Notes: generated by a model not told the origin, from the sequence alone. Counted from the stretch's first letter, positions 20,048-30,644 are shown. The stretch: DNA of 64,000 nt from Thiocapsa bogorovii (GCF_021228795.1 NZ_CP089309.1:930001-994000); one strand, 5' to 3'. Numbers and translations are program-made.

Positions 20048-20869
20048 ATGAGTGTGCCAATCAAGACACCCGAGGCGATCGAAAAGATGCGCGTGGCGGG
20101 CCGGCTGGCGGCCGACGTTCTCGATATGATCGCCCCCCATGTCGTCCCGGGCACGACGACGGACGAGCTCGACCGCATTTGCCACGACTTTATGACGCGC
20201 GTCCAGCGGGTGATCCCGGCACCCTTGAACTACCGCGGCTTTCCCAAATCGATTTGCACCTCCGTGAACCATCAGGTCTGCCACGGGATTCCCGGGAACA
20301 AGCGCCTCAAGAAAGGTGATATCGTCAACATCGACGTCACCGTGATCAAGGACGGCTATCACGGAGATACGAGCAAAATGTTCTTCGTGGGCGAGCCGAG
20401 CATCCTGGCACGCCGCCTCGTCACCGTCACGCAGCAGGCGATGCGTCTCGGCATCGCAAAGGTGCGGCCGGGTGCGACCTTGGGGGACATCGGCTACGCC
20501 ATACAGCAATTCGTCGAATCGCAAGGGTGCTCCGTGGTCCGGGAATATTGCGGGCACGGGATCGGTCAGGCCTTTCACGAGGAGCCGCAAGTCCTGCACT
20601 ACGGCAAGCCCGGCGAGGGCTTGGTCCTGAAGGCGGGCATGTGCTTCACCGTCGAGCCGATGGTGAACGCAGGCAAGCGTTTCATCAAACTGCTCCCGGA
20701 CGGCTGGACGGTCGTGACCAAGGATCGCAGTCTGTCTGCACAATGGGAACACACAGTCCTGGTCACGGAGCAGGGCCATGAGATCCTGACCTTGCGCGCC
20801 GAGGAGCGTGCAGACGAACCACCGGCCGACGAAGCCGAGCCGGAGCGCGACATCGTCGCCCACCCATGA
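20048..20869 (+). CDS. map: Type I methionine aminopeptidase
   Basis: Map removes the initiator methionine from nascent proteins. The 273-residue enzyme has the pita-bread fold with its five metal ligands visible in order: the Asp pair in NIDVTVIKDGYHGDTSKMF, His in YCGHGIGQAFHEEP, Glu in CFTVEPMV and Glu in SAQWEHTVLV. The C-terminus carries an acidic and proline-containing tail of about 25 residues beyond the usual end. The ATG at 20048 is the only start giving normal length; the frame is open far upstream without homology. Its stop overlaps the glnD start (ATGA). Map next to glnD and divergent from rpsB is the usual arrangement. Confidence 0.97.
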   Translation: MSVPIKTPEAIEKMRVAGRLAADVLDMIAPHVVPGTTTDELDRICHDFMTRVQRVIPAPLNYRGFPKSICTSVNHQVCHGIPGNKRLKKGDIVNIDVTVIKDGYHGDTSKMFFVGEPSILARRLVTVTQQAMRLGIAKVRPGATLGDIGYAIQQFVESQGCSVVREYCGHGIGQAFHEEPQVLHYGKPGEGLVLKAGMCFTVEPMVNAGKRFIKLLPDGWTVVTKDRSLSAQWEHTVLVTEQGHEILTLRAEERADEPPADEAEPERDIVAHP

Positions 20870-23526
20870 ACGCCTTATCGCGCCCCTCGCCGGGTGCGGC
20901 CGCGGAACCTAGGTCTGCGTCCGATCCGATGGTACTGATCGCGGATTGGAAAAACCGCCTCAAAGCCGGGCGCGACCGACTCTTCGCAGACTTCGACCAA
21001 GGCGCACCGGTCGGGAGCCTGGTCCTCCGACGCAGCCTCCTCATCGACGAAGTCCTGCGCGAGGTCTGGGACCACCACATCGGAGAGACCGAAGACGCTG
21101 CCTTGGTCGCCGTCGGCGGATACGGTCGGCAGGAGCTCCAGCCCGCCTCCGACATCGACATCCTGATCATCGTCGACGCAGAAGCCGACGCGCGACTTGC
21201 CTCCCCCCTGGAGGGACTGGTGACCTGCTTGTGGGACATCGGCTTGGAGGTCGGGCATAGCGTGCGCACCCCAGAGGAGTGCGCTCGCGAGGCCGCCGAC
21301 GACGTCACCGTCATGACCAACATGATGGAGGCGCGCCTGATCCGCGGCAGCAGCACCTTGTGCCATCGGATGCGCGACGTCGTCAGCCCCGACCGGATGT
21401 GGAACAGCGAGCAATTCTTCGCCGCCAAGACCCGGGAGCAACGCACACGTTGGCAGAAATACGGCGGCACCGCCTACAACCTCGAGCCCAACATCAAAGA
21501 AAACCCGGGCGGCCTGCGCGACATTCAGATGATCGGCTGGGTCGCCAAGCGCCACTTCGATGCGGAGACCCTGCATGAGCTTGTCGGTCACGGGTTCCTG
21601 ACCGAATCGGAATACGGCACGCTGATCGACGGGCAAACGCTGCTGTGGCGGATCCGTTTTGCGCTGCATCGACTCGCCGGACGGCGCGAGGACCGACTCC
21701 TGTTCGAGTATCAGCGAACCCTCGCCACCCAGTTCGGCTTCGAAGACGGTCCGAACAACCTCGCCGTCGAGCAGTTCATGCAGCAGTACTATCGCACCGT
21801 CCAAGGGCTCAATCGGCTCAACGAGATGCTGCTGCAGTTGTTTCGCGAGGCGATCCTCCTGCATGACGATGTCGGCCCCCCGGTCCCGGTCAACAAGCGC
21901 TTCCAGTCACGCAGCGGCTATCTCGAGGTGACCTCGGCGAGCGTGTTTCAGCGCTATCCGATCGCCCTTCTCGAAGTCTTCCACATCCTTCAGGTCCACA
22001 CGGAGCTCGAAGGGGTACGCGCCAGCACCATCCGGCTGATCCGCGAGAACCGACACCGCATCGACGACGACTTCCGCGCCGACTTACGCGCGCGAAGTCT
22101 CTTCATGGAGATCATCCGTCACCCGAGCGGTCTCACCCATGCGATTCGACGCATGAACCGTTACGGCGTCCTGGCCGCCTATATCCCGGCGTTCGCCAAC
22201 ATCGTCGGGCGTATGCAGTACGATCTGCTGCACGTATACACGGTCGACGAGCACACGCTGTCGCTGCTGCGCAATCTGCGCCGCTTCACCGTCACCAAGC
22301 ACGACGACGAATTCCCGCTCTGCAGCGCGATCGCCAGGCGCATTCCCAAGCTCGAGCTTCTCTATCTCGCAGGTCTCTTCCACGACATCGCCAAGGGGCG
22401 CGGCGGAGACCATTCGCTGCTCGGTGCCGATGACGCCCGCGCGTTCTGTCGGCTCCACGGGTTGTCCGAATTCGACAGCCGGCTCGTAGGCTGGCTGGTG
22501 GAGAAACATCTGCTGATGTCGATGACGGCCCAGCGCAAGGACATCAGCGATCCGGAGGTGATCCAATCCTTTGCCGCCGTCGTCGGCGACACGACACGAT
22601 TGGATTATCTCTATTTGTTGACGGTGGCGGATGCCCGGGCAACCAATCCCGAGCGCTGGAACAGCTGGAAGGATGCGCTGCTGCGCGAGCTGTATCACGG
22701 GACACGGCGCGCGTTGCTGCGCGGACTCGAGAATCCGCAAGCCCAGGATGAGTTGATCCAGCAGAAACAGACCGAGGCCCGGCGCTTGGTCGCACGCTAC
22801 GGCGGGGATCCCGCAGCCTGCAATCGGCTTTGGGCCAAGTTCAGCCTGGATTTGTTTCTGCACAATTCGCCGGACGAGATCGCCTGGCAGACACGCCAGA
22901 TCCTCGCCTGCGAACCCGAGCAACTGCCGCTCGTGGTCATTCGCCCGGTCACGGCGCGCGGGGGAACCGAGATCTTCATCTACACGACCGATCGCGCAAA
23001 CCTGTTCGGACGCATCACCGCGCTGTTGGATCAGGTCGGCCTCAACATCATGGATGCGCGCATCTTGACTACCGATGGCGGAATGGCGATCAACACCTAC
23101 CAGGTGCTGGATCAGGACGGCAGTCCGATCCATGACACCTTGAGGATGGAAGAGATTCGATCCTACCTGGTCGGGGATCTCGCAGAGGATGCCGGGGAGG
23201 AGATCCAAGTGGCGCGCTCCATGCCGAGACGCCATCGGTATTTCCCGACGGAGACCCGCGTAACCTTTTCCACGGACGAGCCGAATCGCCGCACCATCAT
23301 GCGGCTCGCCACCCTGGATCGCCCCGGCCTGCTCGCAGACGTCGGCGCGGTCTTCCAGAATTGCGGCATCCGTCTTCAGAACGCCAAGATTGCAACGGTC
23401 GGCGCCGAGGTCGACGATGTCTTCTTCATCACCAACGACGACGAAACCCCCATCACCTGCGAGACCGCCCTATCCTGCTTGCGACGCGAGATCCACGATC
23501 GGCTGGAAGGCGATGGGAAGCGCTGA
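20866..23526 (+). CDS. glnD: [Protein-PII] uridylyltransferase / uridylyl-removing enzyme
   Basis: GlnD senses glutamine and modifies the PII proteins GlnB and GlnK, setting the nitrogen response. Domains in order over 886 residues: a nucleotidyltransferase with GGYGRQELQPASDIDIL, a GlnE-like helical linker with KENPGGLRDIQMIGWVAKR, an HD domain (LFHDIAKGRGGDHSLLGA) for deuridylylation, and two C-terminal ACT domains (from about residue 700, beginning TEIFIYTTDRANLFGRIT, and from about 805, beginning RTIMRLATLDRPGLLADV). It overlaps map by ATGA. A sigma-54 type promoter for the prkA operon lies in the same window, so nitrogen control may touch several loci here. Confidence 0.97.
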   Translation: MNALSRPSPGAAAEPRSASDPMVLIADWKNRLKAGRDRLFADFDQGAPVGSLVLRRSLLIDEVLREVWDHHIGETEDAALVAVGGYGRQELQPASDIDILIIVDAEADARLASPLEGLVTCLWDIGLEVGHSVRTPEECAREAADDVTVMTNMMEARLIRGSSTLCHRMRDVVSPDRMWNSEQFFAAKTREQRTRWQKYGGTAYNLEPNIKENPGGLRDIQMIGWVAKRHFDAETLHELVGHGFLTESEYGTLIDGQTLLWRIRFALHRLAGRREDRLLFEYQRTLATQFGFEDGPNNLAVEQFMQQYYRTVQGLNRLNEMLLQLFREAILLHDDVGPPVPVNKRFQSRSGYLEVTSASVFQRYPIALLEVFHILQVHTELEGVRASTIRLIRENRHRIDDDFRADLRARSLFMEIIRHPSGLTHAIRRMNRYGVLAAYIPAFANIVGRMQYDLLHVYTVDEHTLSLLRNLRRFTVTKHDDEFPLCSAIARRIPKLELLYLAGLFHDIAKGRGGDHSLLGADDARAFCRLHGLSEFDSRLVGWLVEKHLLMSMTAQRKDISDPEVIQSFAAVVGDTTRLDYLYLLTVADARATNPERWNSWKDALLRELYHGTRRALLRGLENPQAQDELIQQKQTEARRLVARYGGDPAACNRLWAKFSLDLFLHNSPDEIAWQTRQILACEPEQLPLVVIRPVTARGGTEIFIYTTDRANLFGRITALLDQVGLNIMDARILTTDGGMAINTYQVLDQDGSPIHDTLRMEEIRSYLVGDLAEDAGEEIQVARSMPRRHRYFPTETRVTFSTDEPNRRTIMRLATLDRPGLLADVGAVFQNCGIRLQNAKIATVGAEVDDVFFITNDDETPITCETALSCLRREIHDRLEGDGKR

Positions 23527-23557
23527 GCATCGCGATATCGTCGGACTCGGGATAACG

Positions 23558-24079
23558 ATGCACTCGCAAGCTCGGTTGAAGGGCATGCGACTCGGCGCCG
23601 TCGCGCTGATCTTCGGACTCCTGTCGATCCCGGCCGCCATCGCAGCGGACGAGAATCTCCTCGTGAAGATCCAGCCCGCAAGTCAGACCTTCGGCGATCC
23701 ATCTCCGGGGGGCGCGCCAACACCTTGGCTTGACGAGGTTCGCGCCCAACGACAGGCGTGGGAGGCCAGACGGGAGGCGACGCGCAGTGCCTACGAGGCG
23801 CGCCGGCGAGCCAACAATCCCAGGGCTGCCGCCCAGCAGGAGGCATGGGAAGAGGATGTACGCCGTCGGCGTGCCGACCGTCTCGAACGCATGGATCAGG
23901 AGCGCGAGCGCTTTCGCAGCCTCGGACCCGCTCAGCTCCCGCCGCCTTGGCCTTGGGTCACGGGGATGCCCACCCTGCCGGACATCGGCAGCAGCGCCAC
24001 GTCGCCGGGGACCCCAGGCGATGAGTCGATCTTTGCGCCGCCCGGCTGGGACAACCATTGGTATTTCAGGGGTTTCTGA
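23558..24079 (+). CDS. Small secreted hypothetical protein
   Basis: No family is recognised. From the ATG at 23558 the 173-residue product has a signal peptide (about residues 1-31, hydrophobic MRLGAVALIFGLLSIPAAIA). A central segment rich in Arg, Glu, Ala and Trp follows (ALRAQRQAWEARREATRS-like pattern), probably helical, and then a Pro, Gly and Trp-rich C-terminus with PPPWPWVTG and ending DNHWYFRGF. A later ATG at 23585 would keep the hydrophobic core. It lies 31 bases after glnD and may be co-transcribed. A periplasmic or envelope location is inferred from the signal peptide alone. Confidence 0.6.
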   Translation: MHSQARLKGMRLGAVALIFGLLSIPAAIAADENLLVKIQPASQTFGDPSPGGAPTPWLDEVRAQRQAWEARREATRSAYEARRRANNPRAAAQQEAWEEDVRRRRADRLERMDQERERFRSLGPAQLPPPWPWVTGMPTLPDIGSSATSPGTPGDESIFAPPGWDNHWYFRGF

Positions 24080-24106
24080 GGTCGCTCAAGCAGGCGTCTC
24101 AACGCC

Positions 24107-24481
24107 TCACTCGGCCTCGATCAACTCAAGCGCATTGCCGTCCGGATCGCGACAGAAGAGCGCGCGTCGCCCCGAGCGACTGAGGGTATAAGGGAGGCCA
24201 GCGGCCTCGAGCCGCGCCGTCACCGCGCTCAGGTCGCTCGCACGCATCGCGAGATGGCGGTCCCGGCCGCCGTGCGCCGGACGGCCCGCAACCGGATCCG
24301 GATTCGGCAGCTCGAGCAGATGGATCTGCTGGTTGCCCACCCAGAGCCAAGCCCCGGGAAACAACAGATCCGGGCGCTCCGGATCAAGCTCGAGACCCAA
24401 GATCCCTTGATAGAAGTCGAGCGCCCGCGCGGTATCGGCGACGATCAGACTGACATGATGGATAGAATGAGCGAGCGGCAT
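24107..24481 (-). CDS. VOC/glyoxalase-like protein
   Basis: The product (124 residues) is a single vicinal-oxygen-chelate fold protein. It begins HSIHHVSLIVADTARALDFY, has WVGNQQIHLLELPNP and RHLAMRAS in the middle, and ends FCRDPDGNALELIE. The histidine and glutamate residues that usually bind metal are present. The ATG at 24481 is preferred because GAGGGGGG lies just upstream; the open frame extends further without homology. It is divergent from dapC. The substrate cannot be assigned; glyoxalase I, fosfomycin-resistance and dioxygenase families share this fold. Confidence 0.88.
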   Translation of the reverse strand: MPLAHSIHHVSLIVADTARALDFYQGILGLELDPERPDLLFPGAWLWVGNQQIHLLELPNPDPVAGRPAHGGRDRHLAMRASDLSAVTARLEAAGLPYTLSRSGRRALFCRDPDGNALELIEAE

Positions 24482-24550
24482 CGGACCCCCCTCGGCATGG
24501 AGCCGGCTTGGACGTTCGCCTATACTACACCGCCCACTCAGGATGACCCG

Positions 24551-25771
24551 ATGAACCCGGATATCGGGCGCTTGCAGCCCTACCCTTTTGAACGACTTGC
24601 CGCACTGAAGCAGGGACTCGCTCCGCCGGCCGATCGCGACCACATCGCGCTCTCCATCGGCGAGCCGAAACATCCGACCCCGGCGCTCGTCACGGATGCC
24701 TTGATCGCGCACCTGCATCAGCTCGCCGTCTATCCGACGACCCGCGGAATCCCGGCACTGCGCGAGACGATCGCGGCCTGGCTCTCGAATCGATTCAAGC
24801 TCGGCTCACACGGCTCGACGGGGGCAGGCGCACTCGGCATCGACCCGGACACACAGATCCTGCCGGTGAACGGCACACGCGAAGCACTCTTCGCCTTCGC
24901 CCAAGCGGTGATCGATCGCTCGCAGGACGCCCTGGTCTTGATGCCGAATCCCTTCTATCAGATCTACGAGGGCGCTGCCTTTCTGGCCGGTGCACAACCG
25001 CGCTATCTCGCGTGCGAGGCGGCGAACGGTTTCGTCCCCGATTTCGAAGCGGTGGACGACGCGACCTGGCAGTCCTGCCGGCTGCTCTACATCTGCTCGC
25101 CGGGTAACCCGACCGGTGCCCTGCTCGATCATGCGACCTATGCACGTCTCATCGCACTTGCGCACCGGCACGATTTCGTCATCGCCTCGGATGAATGCTA
25201 CTCCGAGCTCTATCTGGACGAGTCCGACCCGCCGCTCGGGTTGCTCCAAGTCTCGGCCGCTATCGGCAACCCGGCATTCAGTCGCTGCATCGCCTTCCAT
25301 AGCCTCTCGAAGCGCTCCAACGCACCGGGTCTGCGCTCCGGGTTCGTTGCTGGCGACGCCGCGCTGATCCGCGACTTCTTCGCCTACCGGACCTACCATG
25401 GCTGCGCCATGCCCCTGCCCCATCAGCATGCAAGCATCGCAGCCTGGAGCGACGAGACCCATGTACGTGAGAATCGACGGCTTTATCGCGAGAAGTTCGA
25501 CGCGGTCCTTGCGATCCTCGGGGATGCGCTTGCAATCGCGCCGCCGAAGGCCGGCTTCTACCTGTGGCCCGAGACACCGATCCCGGACACCGACTTCGCC
25601 GCTCGCCTCTTCGCCCAGGAGAACCTGACCGTCCTGCCGGGCCGCTTCCTCTCGCGTGTGGTCGAGGGAGCCGACCCGGGTCGGAATCGCATCCGGCTCG
25701 CACTGGTCCCGCCCCTCGACGAGTGCGTCGACGCCGCGTTTCGGATTCGGCGCTGCCTGGAGCGGATCTGA
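24551..25771 (+). CDS. dapC: Succinyldiaminopimelate transaminase (DapC type)
   Basis: This is a class I/II PLP aminotransferase expected to convert N-succinyl-2-amino-6-ketopimelate to N-succinyl-diaminopimelate. The 406-residue protein starts MNPDIGRLQPYPFERLAALK and carries ALSIGEPKHPTPALV. The pyridoxal-phosphate site is SLSKRSNAPGLRSGFVAG, with the Schiff-base lysine, and CSPGNPTGALL and SDECYSELY are typical. An AGGA site precedes the ATG at 24551. Placement directly before dapD, with dapE two genes on, supports DapC over other aminotransferases of the family. Confidence 0.92.
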   Translation: MNPDIGRLQPYPFERLAALKQGLAPPADRDHIALSIGEPKHPTPALVTDALIAHLHQLAVYPTTRGIPALRETIAAWLSNRFKLGSHGSTGAGALGIDPDTQILPVNGTREALFAFAQAVIDRSQDALVLMPNPFYQIYEGAAFLAGAQPRYLACEAANGFVPDFEAVDDATWQSCRLLYICSPGNPTGALLDHATYARLIALAHRHDFVIASDECYSELYLDESDPPLGLLQVSAAIGNPAFSRCIAFHSLSKRSNAPGLRSGFVAGDAALIRDFFAYRTYHGCAMPLPHQHASIAAWSDETHVRENRRLYREKFDAVLAILGDALAIAPPKAGFYLWPETPIPDTDFAARLFAQENLTVLPGRFLSRVVEGADPGRNRIRLALVPPLDECVDAAFRIRRCLERI

Positions 25772-25865
25772 CGTGACTGATTTCGCTTGAGCCCACCGCG
25801 CGTTCGCGCTTCGAATCCCCGGACCTGCTTTTTCCGGTCTTCAACACGACAGCAGAGAACACCCC

Positions 25866-26687
25866 ATGAGCGACCAGCAATCCATCATTGAAGAGGCTTT
25901 CGAACGACGTGCCGAGATCACCCCGCGCACGGTGGAGACACGCGTGCGCGATGCCGTGCAGGACACCATCGAGCGGCTCGACCGCGGCGAGTTGCGAGTC
26001 GCCGAGAAGCGCGACGGCGATTGGGTGGTCCACGAATGGCTTAAGAAGGCCGTCCTGCTGTCGTTCCGGATCGAGGACAACGCCTTCATCAAGGGCGGTT
26101 TCACCAACTATTACGACAAGGTCGCCTCCAAGTTCGCCGACACCAACTCGCGCGAGTTCCGCGACGGCGGGGTTCGAGTGGTGCCGCCGGCGACCGCACG
26201 CAAGGGCGCCTACATCGCGCCGAGCTGCGTGCTCATGCCCTCCTACGTCAACATCGGCGCCTATGTCGACTCCGGAACCATGGTCGACACCTGGGCGACC
26301 GTCGGCTCCTGTGCCCAGATCGGCAAGAACGTCCATCTCTCCGGCGGCGTCGGGATCGGCGGTGTGCTCGAGCCGGTGCAGGCCGCACCCACCATCATCG
26401 AAGACAACTGCTTTATCGGCGCCCGCTCCGAGGTCGTGGAAGGCGTCATCGTCGGCGAGGGCGCCGTGTTGTCGATGGGCGTCTACATCGGTCAGAGCAC
26501 CAAGATCTACAACCGCGAGAGCGGCGAGATCCTGTACGGTCGCGTCCCGCCGGGTGCCGTCGTCGTCCCCGGCAGTCTCCCGGCCAAGGACGGAACCCAC
26601 AGCCTCTATTGCGCCGTCATCATCAAGCAGGTCGACGAGAAGACCCGCGGAAAGGTCGGCATCAACGAGCTGCTTCGGGACATCTAA
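25866..26687 (+). CDS. dapD: Tetrahydrodipicolinate N-succinyltransferase
   Basis: DapD succinylates tetrahydrodipicolinate in the succinylase branch of lysine and meso-diaminopimelate synthesis. The 273-residue protein has an N-terminal helical domain, then hexapeptide repeats ([40 protein letters not shown]), [20 protein letters not shown] and a C-terminal loop domain. Length and motifs match the family closely. It lies four bases before the ArsC-like gene, in a dapC-dapD-arsC-like-dapE run. Confidence 0.97.
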   Translation: MSDQQSIIEEAFERRAEITPRTVETRVRDAVQDTIERLDRGELRVAEKRDGDWVVHEWLKKAVLLSFRIEDNAFIKGGFTNYYDKVASKFADTNSREFRDGGVRVVPPATARKGAYIAPSCVLMPSYVNIGAYVDSGTMVDTWATVGSCAQIGKNVHLSGGVGIGGVLEPVQAAPTIIEDNCFIGARSEVVEGVIVGEGAVLSMGVYIGQSTKIYNRESGEILYGRVPPGAVVVPGSLPAKDGTHSLYCAVIIKQVDEKTRGKVGINELLRDI

Positions 26688-28172
<1,485 letters not shown>

Positions 28173-28175
<3 letters not shown>

Positions 28176-28256
28176 ACCGCGTCCGGGGCGACATCGGATG
28201 TGTCAGTTAGGCCCGGCCTTGTAGGGATCAAAAACTCCGTCAGGAGACGCGGTTCA
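28173..28256. repeat. Palindrome-bounded intergenic repeat, unit C1
   Basis: This is an 84-bp unit with perfect ends TGAACCGCGTC and GACGCGGTTCA. The first three bases are the dapE stop. Both ends carry the A-to-G / T-to-C change relative to the TAAACC form, so pairing is preserved. A 29-nt T-rich linker leads to unit C2. Confidence 0.85.
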
Positions 28257-28285
28257 GAATTTCGATGTTTTTTCCAGATCGGATC

Positions 28286-28372
28286 TAAACCGCGTTCAGA
28301 GCGGGATGCTGATGTCCGAGTGAGTTCGACGCTTGGTGCATCCACGCCTCCTTAGCGGGGACACGGTTTTAA
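28286..28372. repeat. Palindrome-bounded intergenic repeat, unit C2
   Basis: The ends are TAAACCGCGTT and ACACGGTTTTA. The interior resembles unit F1 (50948-51030) and, inverted, unit D2 (28794-28877). An 18-nt linker with TCTTTTAATATCT joins it to C3. Confidence 0.85.
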
Positions 28373-28390
28373 AGATCTCTTTTAATATCT

Positions 28391-28475
28391 TAAACCGCGC
28401 CGGCTCCAGCGGCCGTCAAGTCTGTCAGGGCCGATCCCATCCAAAAACATCGCATCCCGCGCTCGGCGCGGTTTA
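28391..28475. repeat. Palindrome-bounded intergenic repeat, unit C3
   Basis: This is an 85-bp unit with ends TAAACCGCGCC and GGCGCGGTTTA. It is closely similar over its whole length to F2 (51054-51138) and to the inverse of G (51971-52055). It ends 12 bases before the tautomerase start, so the ribosome binding site (CGGAG) follows the repeat directly. Confidence 0.9.
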
Positions 28476-28487
28476 ACGGAGATCGAT

Positions 28488-28688
28488 ATGCCCTACGTCA
28501 ACATCAAGATCACCCGCGAGGGTGCGACCGCGGAGCAGAAGGCGGCACTCATCAAGGGCGTCACACAGCTGCTGGTCGACGTGCTCGGAAAGAATCCGCA
28601 GACAACGATGGTCGTCATCGACGAGATCGAGACCGACAACTGGGGCATCGGCGGGGAGAGCGTGACGGTGCGTCGCCGCCGAGACTAA
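28488..28688 (+). CDS. 4-oxalocrotonate tautomerase family protein
   Basis: The 66-residue protein begins MPYVNIKITREG, so removal of Met exposes the catalytic Pro1 of the tautomerase superfamily. The helix EQKAALIKGVTQLLVDVLGK and the strand TTMVVIDEIETDNWGIGGES match DmpI/XylH-like single-domain members, which work as hexamers. The substrate is unknown; no aromatic catabolism genes are near. The gene is isolated between repeat pairs: C2-C3 in front, D1-D2 behind in roughly inverted order. Its TAA stop is the first triplet of unit D1. Confidence 0.92.
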   Translation: MPYVNIKITREGATAEQKAALIKGVTQLLVDVLGKNPQTTMVVIDEIETDNWGIGGESVTVRRRRD

Positions 28689-28771
28689 ACCGGGCAGAGT
28701 GCGGTATGCGTCATTTGCGGGCGTGGATTGGCCCCGCCAGCTCCGACTGCTTTCGGTGCTAGCGCGGTTGA
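28686..28771. repeat. Palindrome-bounded intergenic repeat, unit D1
   Basis: The ends are TAAACCGGGC and GCGCGGTTGA (imperfect). The interior resembles unit E and, less closely, the inverse of C3. The first triplet is the tautomerase stop. It is joined to D2 by a 22-nt AT-rich linker (AAAAAAATCTTCAATTC). Confidence 0.75.
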
Positions 28772-28793
28772 ACGTCAAAAAAATCTTCAATTC

Positions 28794-28877
28794 TAAACCG
28801 CGTCTCGGCTAAGAGCCGTAGATGCACCGAACGTCGAACCCACGCGAAAGTGAGCATCTCGCTTTGGACGCGGTTTA
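28794..28877. repeat. Palindrome-bounded intergenic repeat, unit D2
   Basis: This is an 84-bp unit with ends TAAACCGCGTC and GGACGCGGTTTA. Read on the minus strand its interior aligns with C2 and F1 (shared GCGAGATGCT, GGTTCGACG and GGTGCATC blocks). It lies three bases from the Uma2 gene stop, giving a second in-frame TAA. Confidence 0.85.
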
Positions 28878-28880
28878 GGT

Positions 28881-29438
28881 TTAATCGCCCAGAATGTAAC
28901 CCAAGTCGATCTCGACGGCATCGAACGGCGGGATACGCATCTTCCGCTCGTCGGGGCCGGGCGCGGCGACGCTGGCGATGACCCGGTAACTACCCCCGTC
29001 GAGTTGCCAGGCGACCAGTGAGCGTTCCTCGGGCCAGATCAGCCAGTAGTAGGACACCTGTTGGCGCTGAAGCAACAGAAACAGGGTCAGCGTGTCCTTG
29101 CGCTCATGTCCAGGCGAAACGATCTCGCACACCCAGTCCGGGACGATCTCGACGACCCCGCTCGGGCGATCAGGCAGCCGTTCCTTCCGCCAGCCCGCGA
29201 GATCGTGGGTCGGGCACTGGTGGTCGGAGTAGTGGACGCTGACCTCGCTGGCGATCCACCAGCCGCCAGGGCCAGAGGCGCGTCGTAACGAGTCGAGCTC
29301 GGCGACCGTATTGCTTTGCACGAAGCCGTGCTCGATCCGCGCCATCGGGCGCTGGACGATCTCGCCATCGATCAGCTCGACACGCTCGTCGGAAGCATCG
29401 AACAGATCGGCCAGGGTCTTGAGTTTGAGTGCTTCCAT
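28881..29438 (-). CDS. Uma2 family (DUF820) putative restriction-like endonuclease
   Basis: The product (185 residues) has the Uma2 pattern: RVELIDGEIVQRPMARIEHG, a central ASEVSVHYSDHQCPTHDLAGW and the PD-(D/E)XK-like core PDWVCEIVSPGHERKDT followed by QVSYYWLIWPEERSLVAW. Such genes are widespread and often multicopy in cyanobacteria and sulfur bacteria; their true function is not established. It is alone, bounded by repeat D2 at its 3' end and unit E beyond its 5' end, and is a plausible accessory gene. Confidence 0.9.
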   Translation of the reverse strand: MEALKLKTLADLFDASDERVELIDGEIVQRPMARIEHGFVQSNTVAELDSLRRASGPGGWWIASEVSVHYSDHQCPTHDLAGWRKERLPDRPSGVVEIVPDWVCEIVSPGHERKDTLTLFLLLQRQQVSYYWLIWPEERSLVAWQLDGGSYRVIASVAAPGPDERKMRIPPFDAVEIDLGYILGD

Positions 29439-29476
29439 CGCTGTCGCTCCGCTGTTTTTAACATCGACGCTTAACC

Positions 29477-29579
29477 TGAACCGCGCCCGGTGCGCTCTGC
29501 GTCATTCCGTGGAGTGGCTTGGCCGCGCCGGCTCGGACAACTGCCGGAAAACGATGCCGATCGCTCCGGACGCGGTTTA
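29477..29579. repeat. Palindrome-bounded intergenic repeat, unit E (long)
   Basis: The ends are TGAACCGCGCC and GGACGCGGTTTA. At 103 bp it is longer than its relatives. The interior shares blocks with D1 (TGCGTCATT, TTGGCC, CGCC-GCTC). The right-end TTA is the mtnA TAA stop on the minus strand. Confidence 0.8.
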
Positions 29580-30644
29580 GAGCCCCCGGCCCCCCATCAA
29601 GGCCCGGATCTTTTCCTTGGTCGGACGAAGCACCACGCCGCGCTCGGTCACGATCGCGTCGACCAAGTCAGCCGGGGTCACGTCGAACACCGGATTGCGG
29701 GCGACGCATCCGGCGGGTGCGAGGCGCCGCTCGCCGCAGCTCAACAGCTCGTCCGGATTACGCTCCTCGATCGGAATCTCGTCACCGCTCGCGATCTCCA
29801 TGTCGATGGTGGACGTGGGTGCCGCGACCATGAACTTGATCCCGTGGTGTTTCGCGAGGATCGCGAGGCCGTAGGTCCCGATCTTGTTTGCGACATCACC
29901 GTTGGCGGCGATGCGATCCGATCCGACGATGACCCAACCGACAGAGCGCCCCGCCATCAAGCTCGCGGCCGCCCCGTCCGCCTGCAGGGTCACCGGGATG
30001 CCGTCGTGCATCAGCTCCCAGGCGGTGAGTCGTGCGCCTTGCATCCAGGGCCGCGTCTCGTCGGCGAAGACGCTCCCGATCTTGCCGGCCGCATAGGCGC
30101 TGCGAATGACACCGAGCGCCGTGCCGTAGCCACCCGTGGCGATCGCCCCGGCGTTGCAATGGGTAATGACGTCGGTCGGAGCCTCGATCAGCGCCGCACC
30201 CAAATCGCCGATCACCCGATTGGCGGCACGATCCTCGGCGTGGATCGAAAGCGCCTCGTCCACCAGGGCCGGGAACGGATCACGTTCATCCAGACTCAAG
30301 ATCAGACGGCGCATCCGATCGATCGCCCAGAAGAGGTTGACCGCGGTCGGACGCGAGGCGGCCAGACGCTCAAGGTCGGATTCGATCGCGGCTCGCCAAT
30401 CGGCGCCTGCGGCCGCGTAGGCGTCCCGCCCTGCCAGTGCAACCCCGTAAGCCGCGGCGACACCGATAGCCGGCGCGCCGCGCACCACCATCGCACGAAT
30501 CGCATCGGCGACCGCACTCGCATCCATCAGTCGCAAGAACTCCGCACGGTCGGGCAGCAGACGCTGATCCGCGAGATAGAGGGCACCATCGTGCCAGAGT
30601 GCCGCATCGTCCGGGGTCGGCACGGTCGGGATCGTTGTTTCCAT
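29577..30644 (-). CDS. mtnA: Methylthioribose-1-phosphate isomerase
   Basis: MtnA isomerises 5-methylthioribose-1-phosphate to methylthioribulose-1-phosphate in methionine salvage. The 355-residue protein has [35 protein letters not shown] with the catalytic Cys, [17 protein letters not shown] and [19 protein letters not shown]. The ATG at 30644 has an AAGGAG site 7 nt upstream. It is divergent from mtaD, which acts earlier in the same salvage route. The stop lies in repeat unit E. Confidence 0.96.
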   Translation of the reverse strand: METTIPTVPTPDDAALWHDGALYLADQRLLPDRAEFLRLMDASAVADAIRAMVVRGAPAIGVAAAYGVALAGRDAYAAAGADWRAAIESDLERLAASRPTAVNLFWAIDRMRRLILSLDERDPFPALVDEALSIHAEDRAANRVIGDLGAALIEAPTDVITHCNAGAIATGGYGTALGVIRSAYAAGKIGSVFADETRPWMQGARLTAWELMHDGIPVTLQADGAAASLMAGRSVGWVIVGSDRIAANGDVANKIGTYGLAILAKHHGIKFMVAAPTSTIDMEIASGDEIPIEERNPDELLSCGERRLAPAGCVARNPVFDVTPADLVDAIVTERGVVLRPTKEKIRALMGGRGL

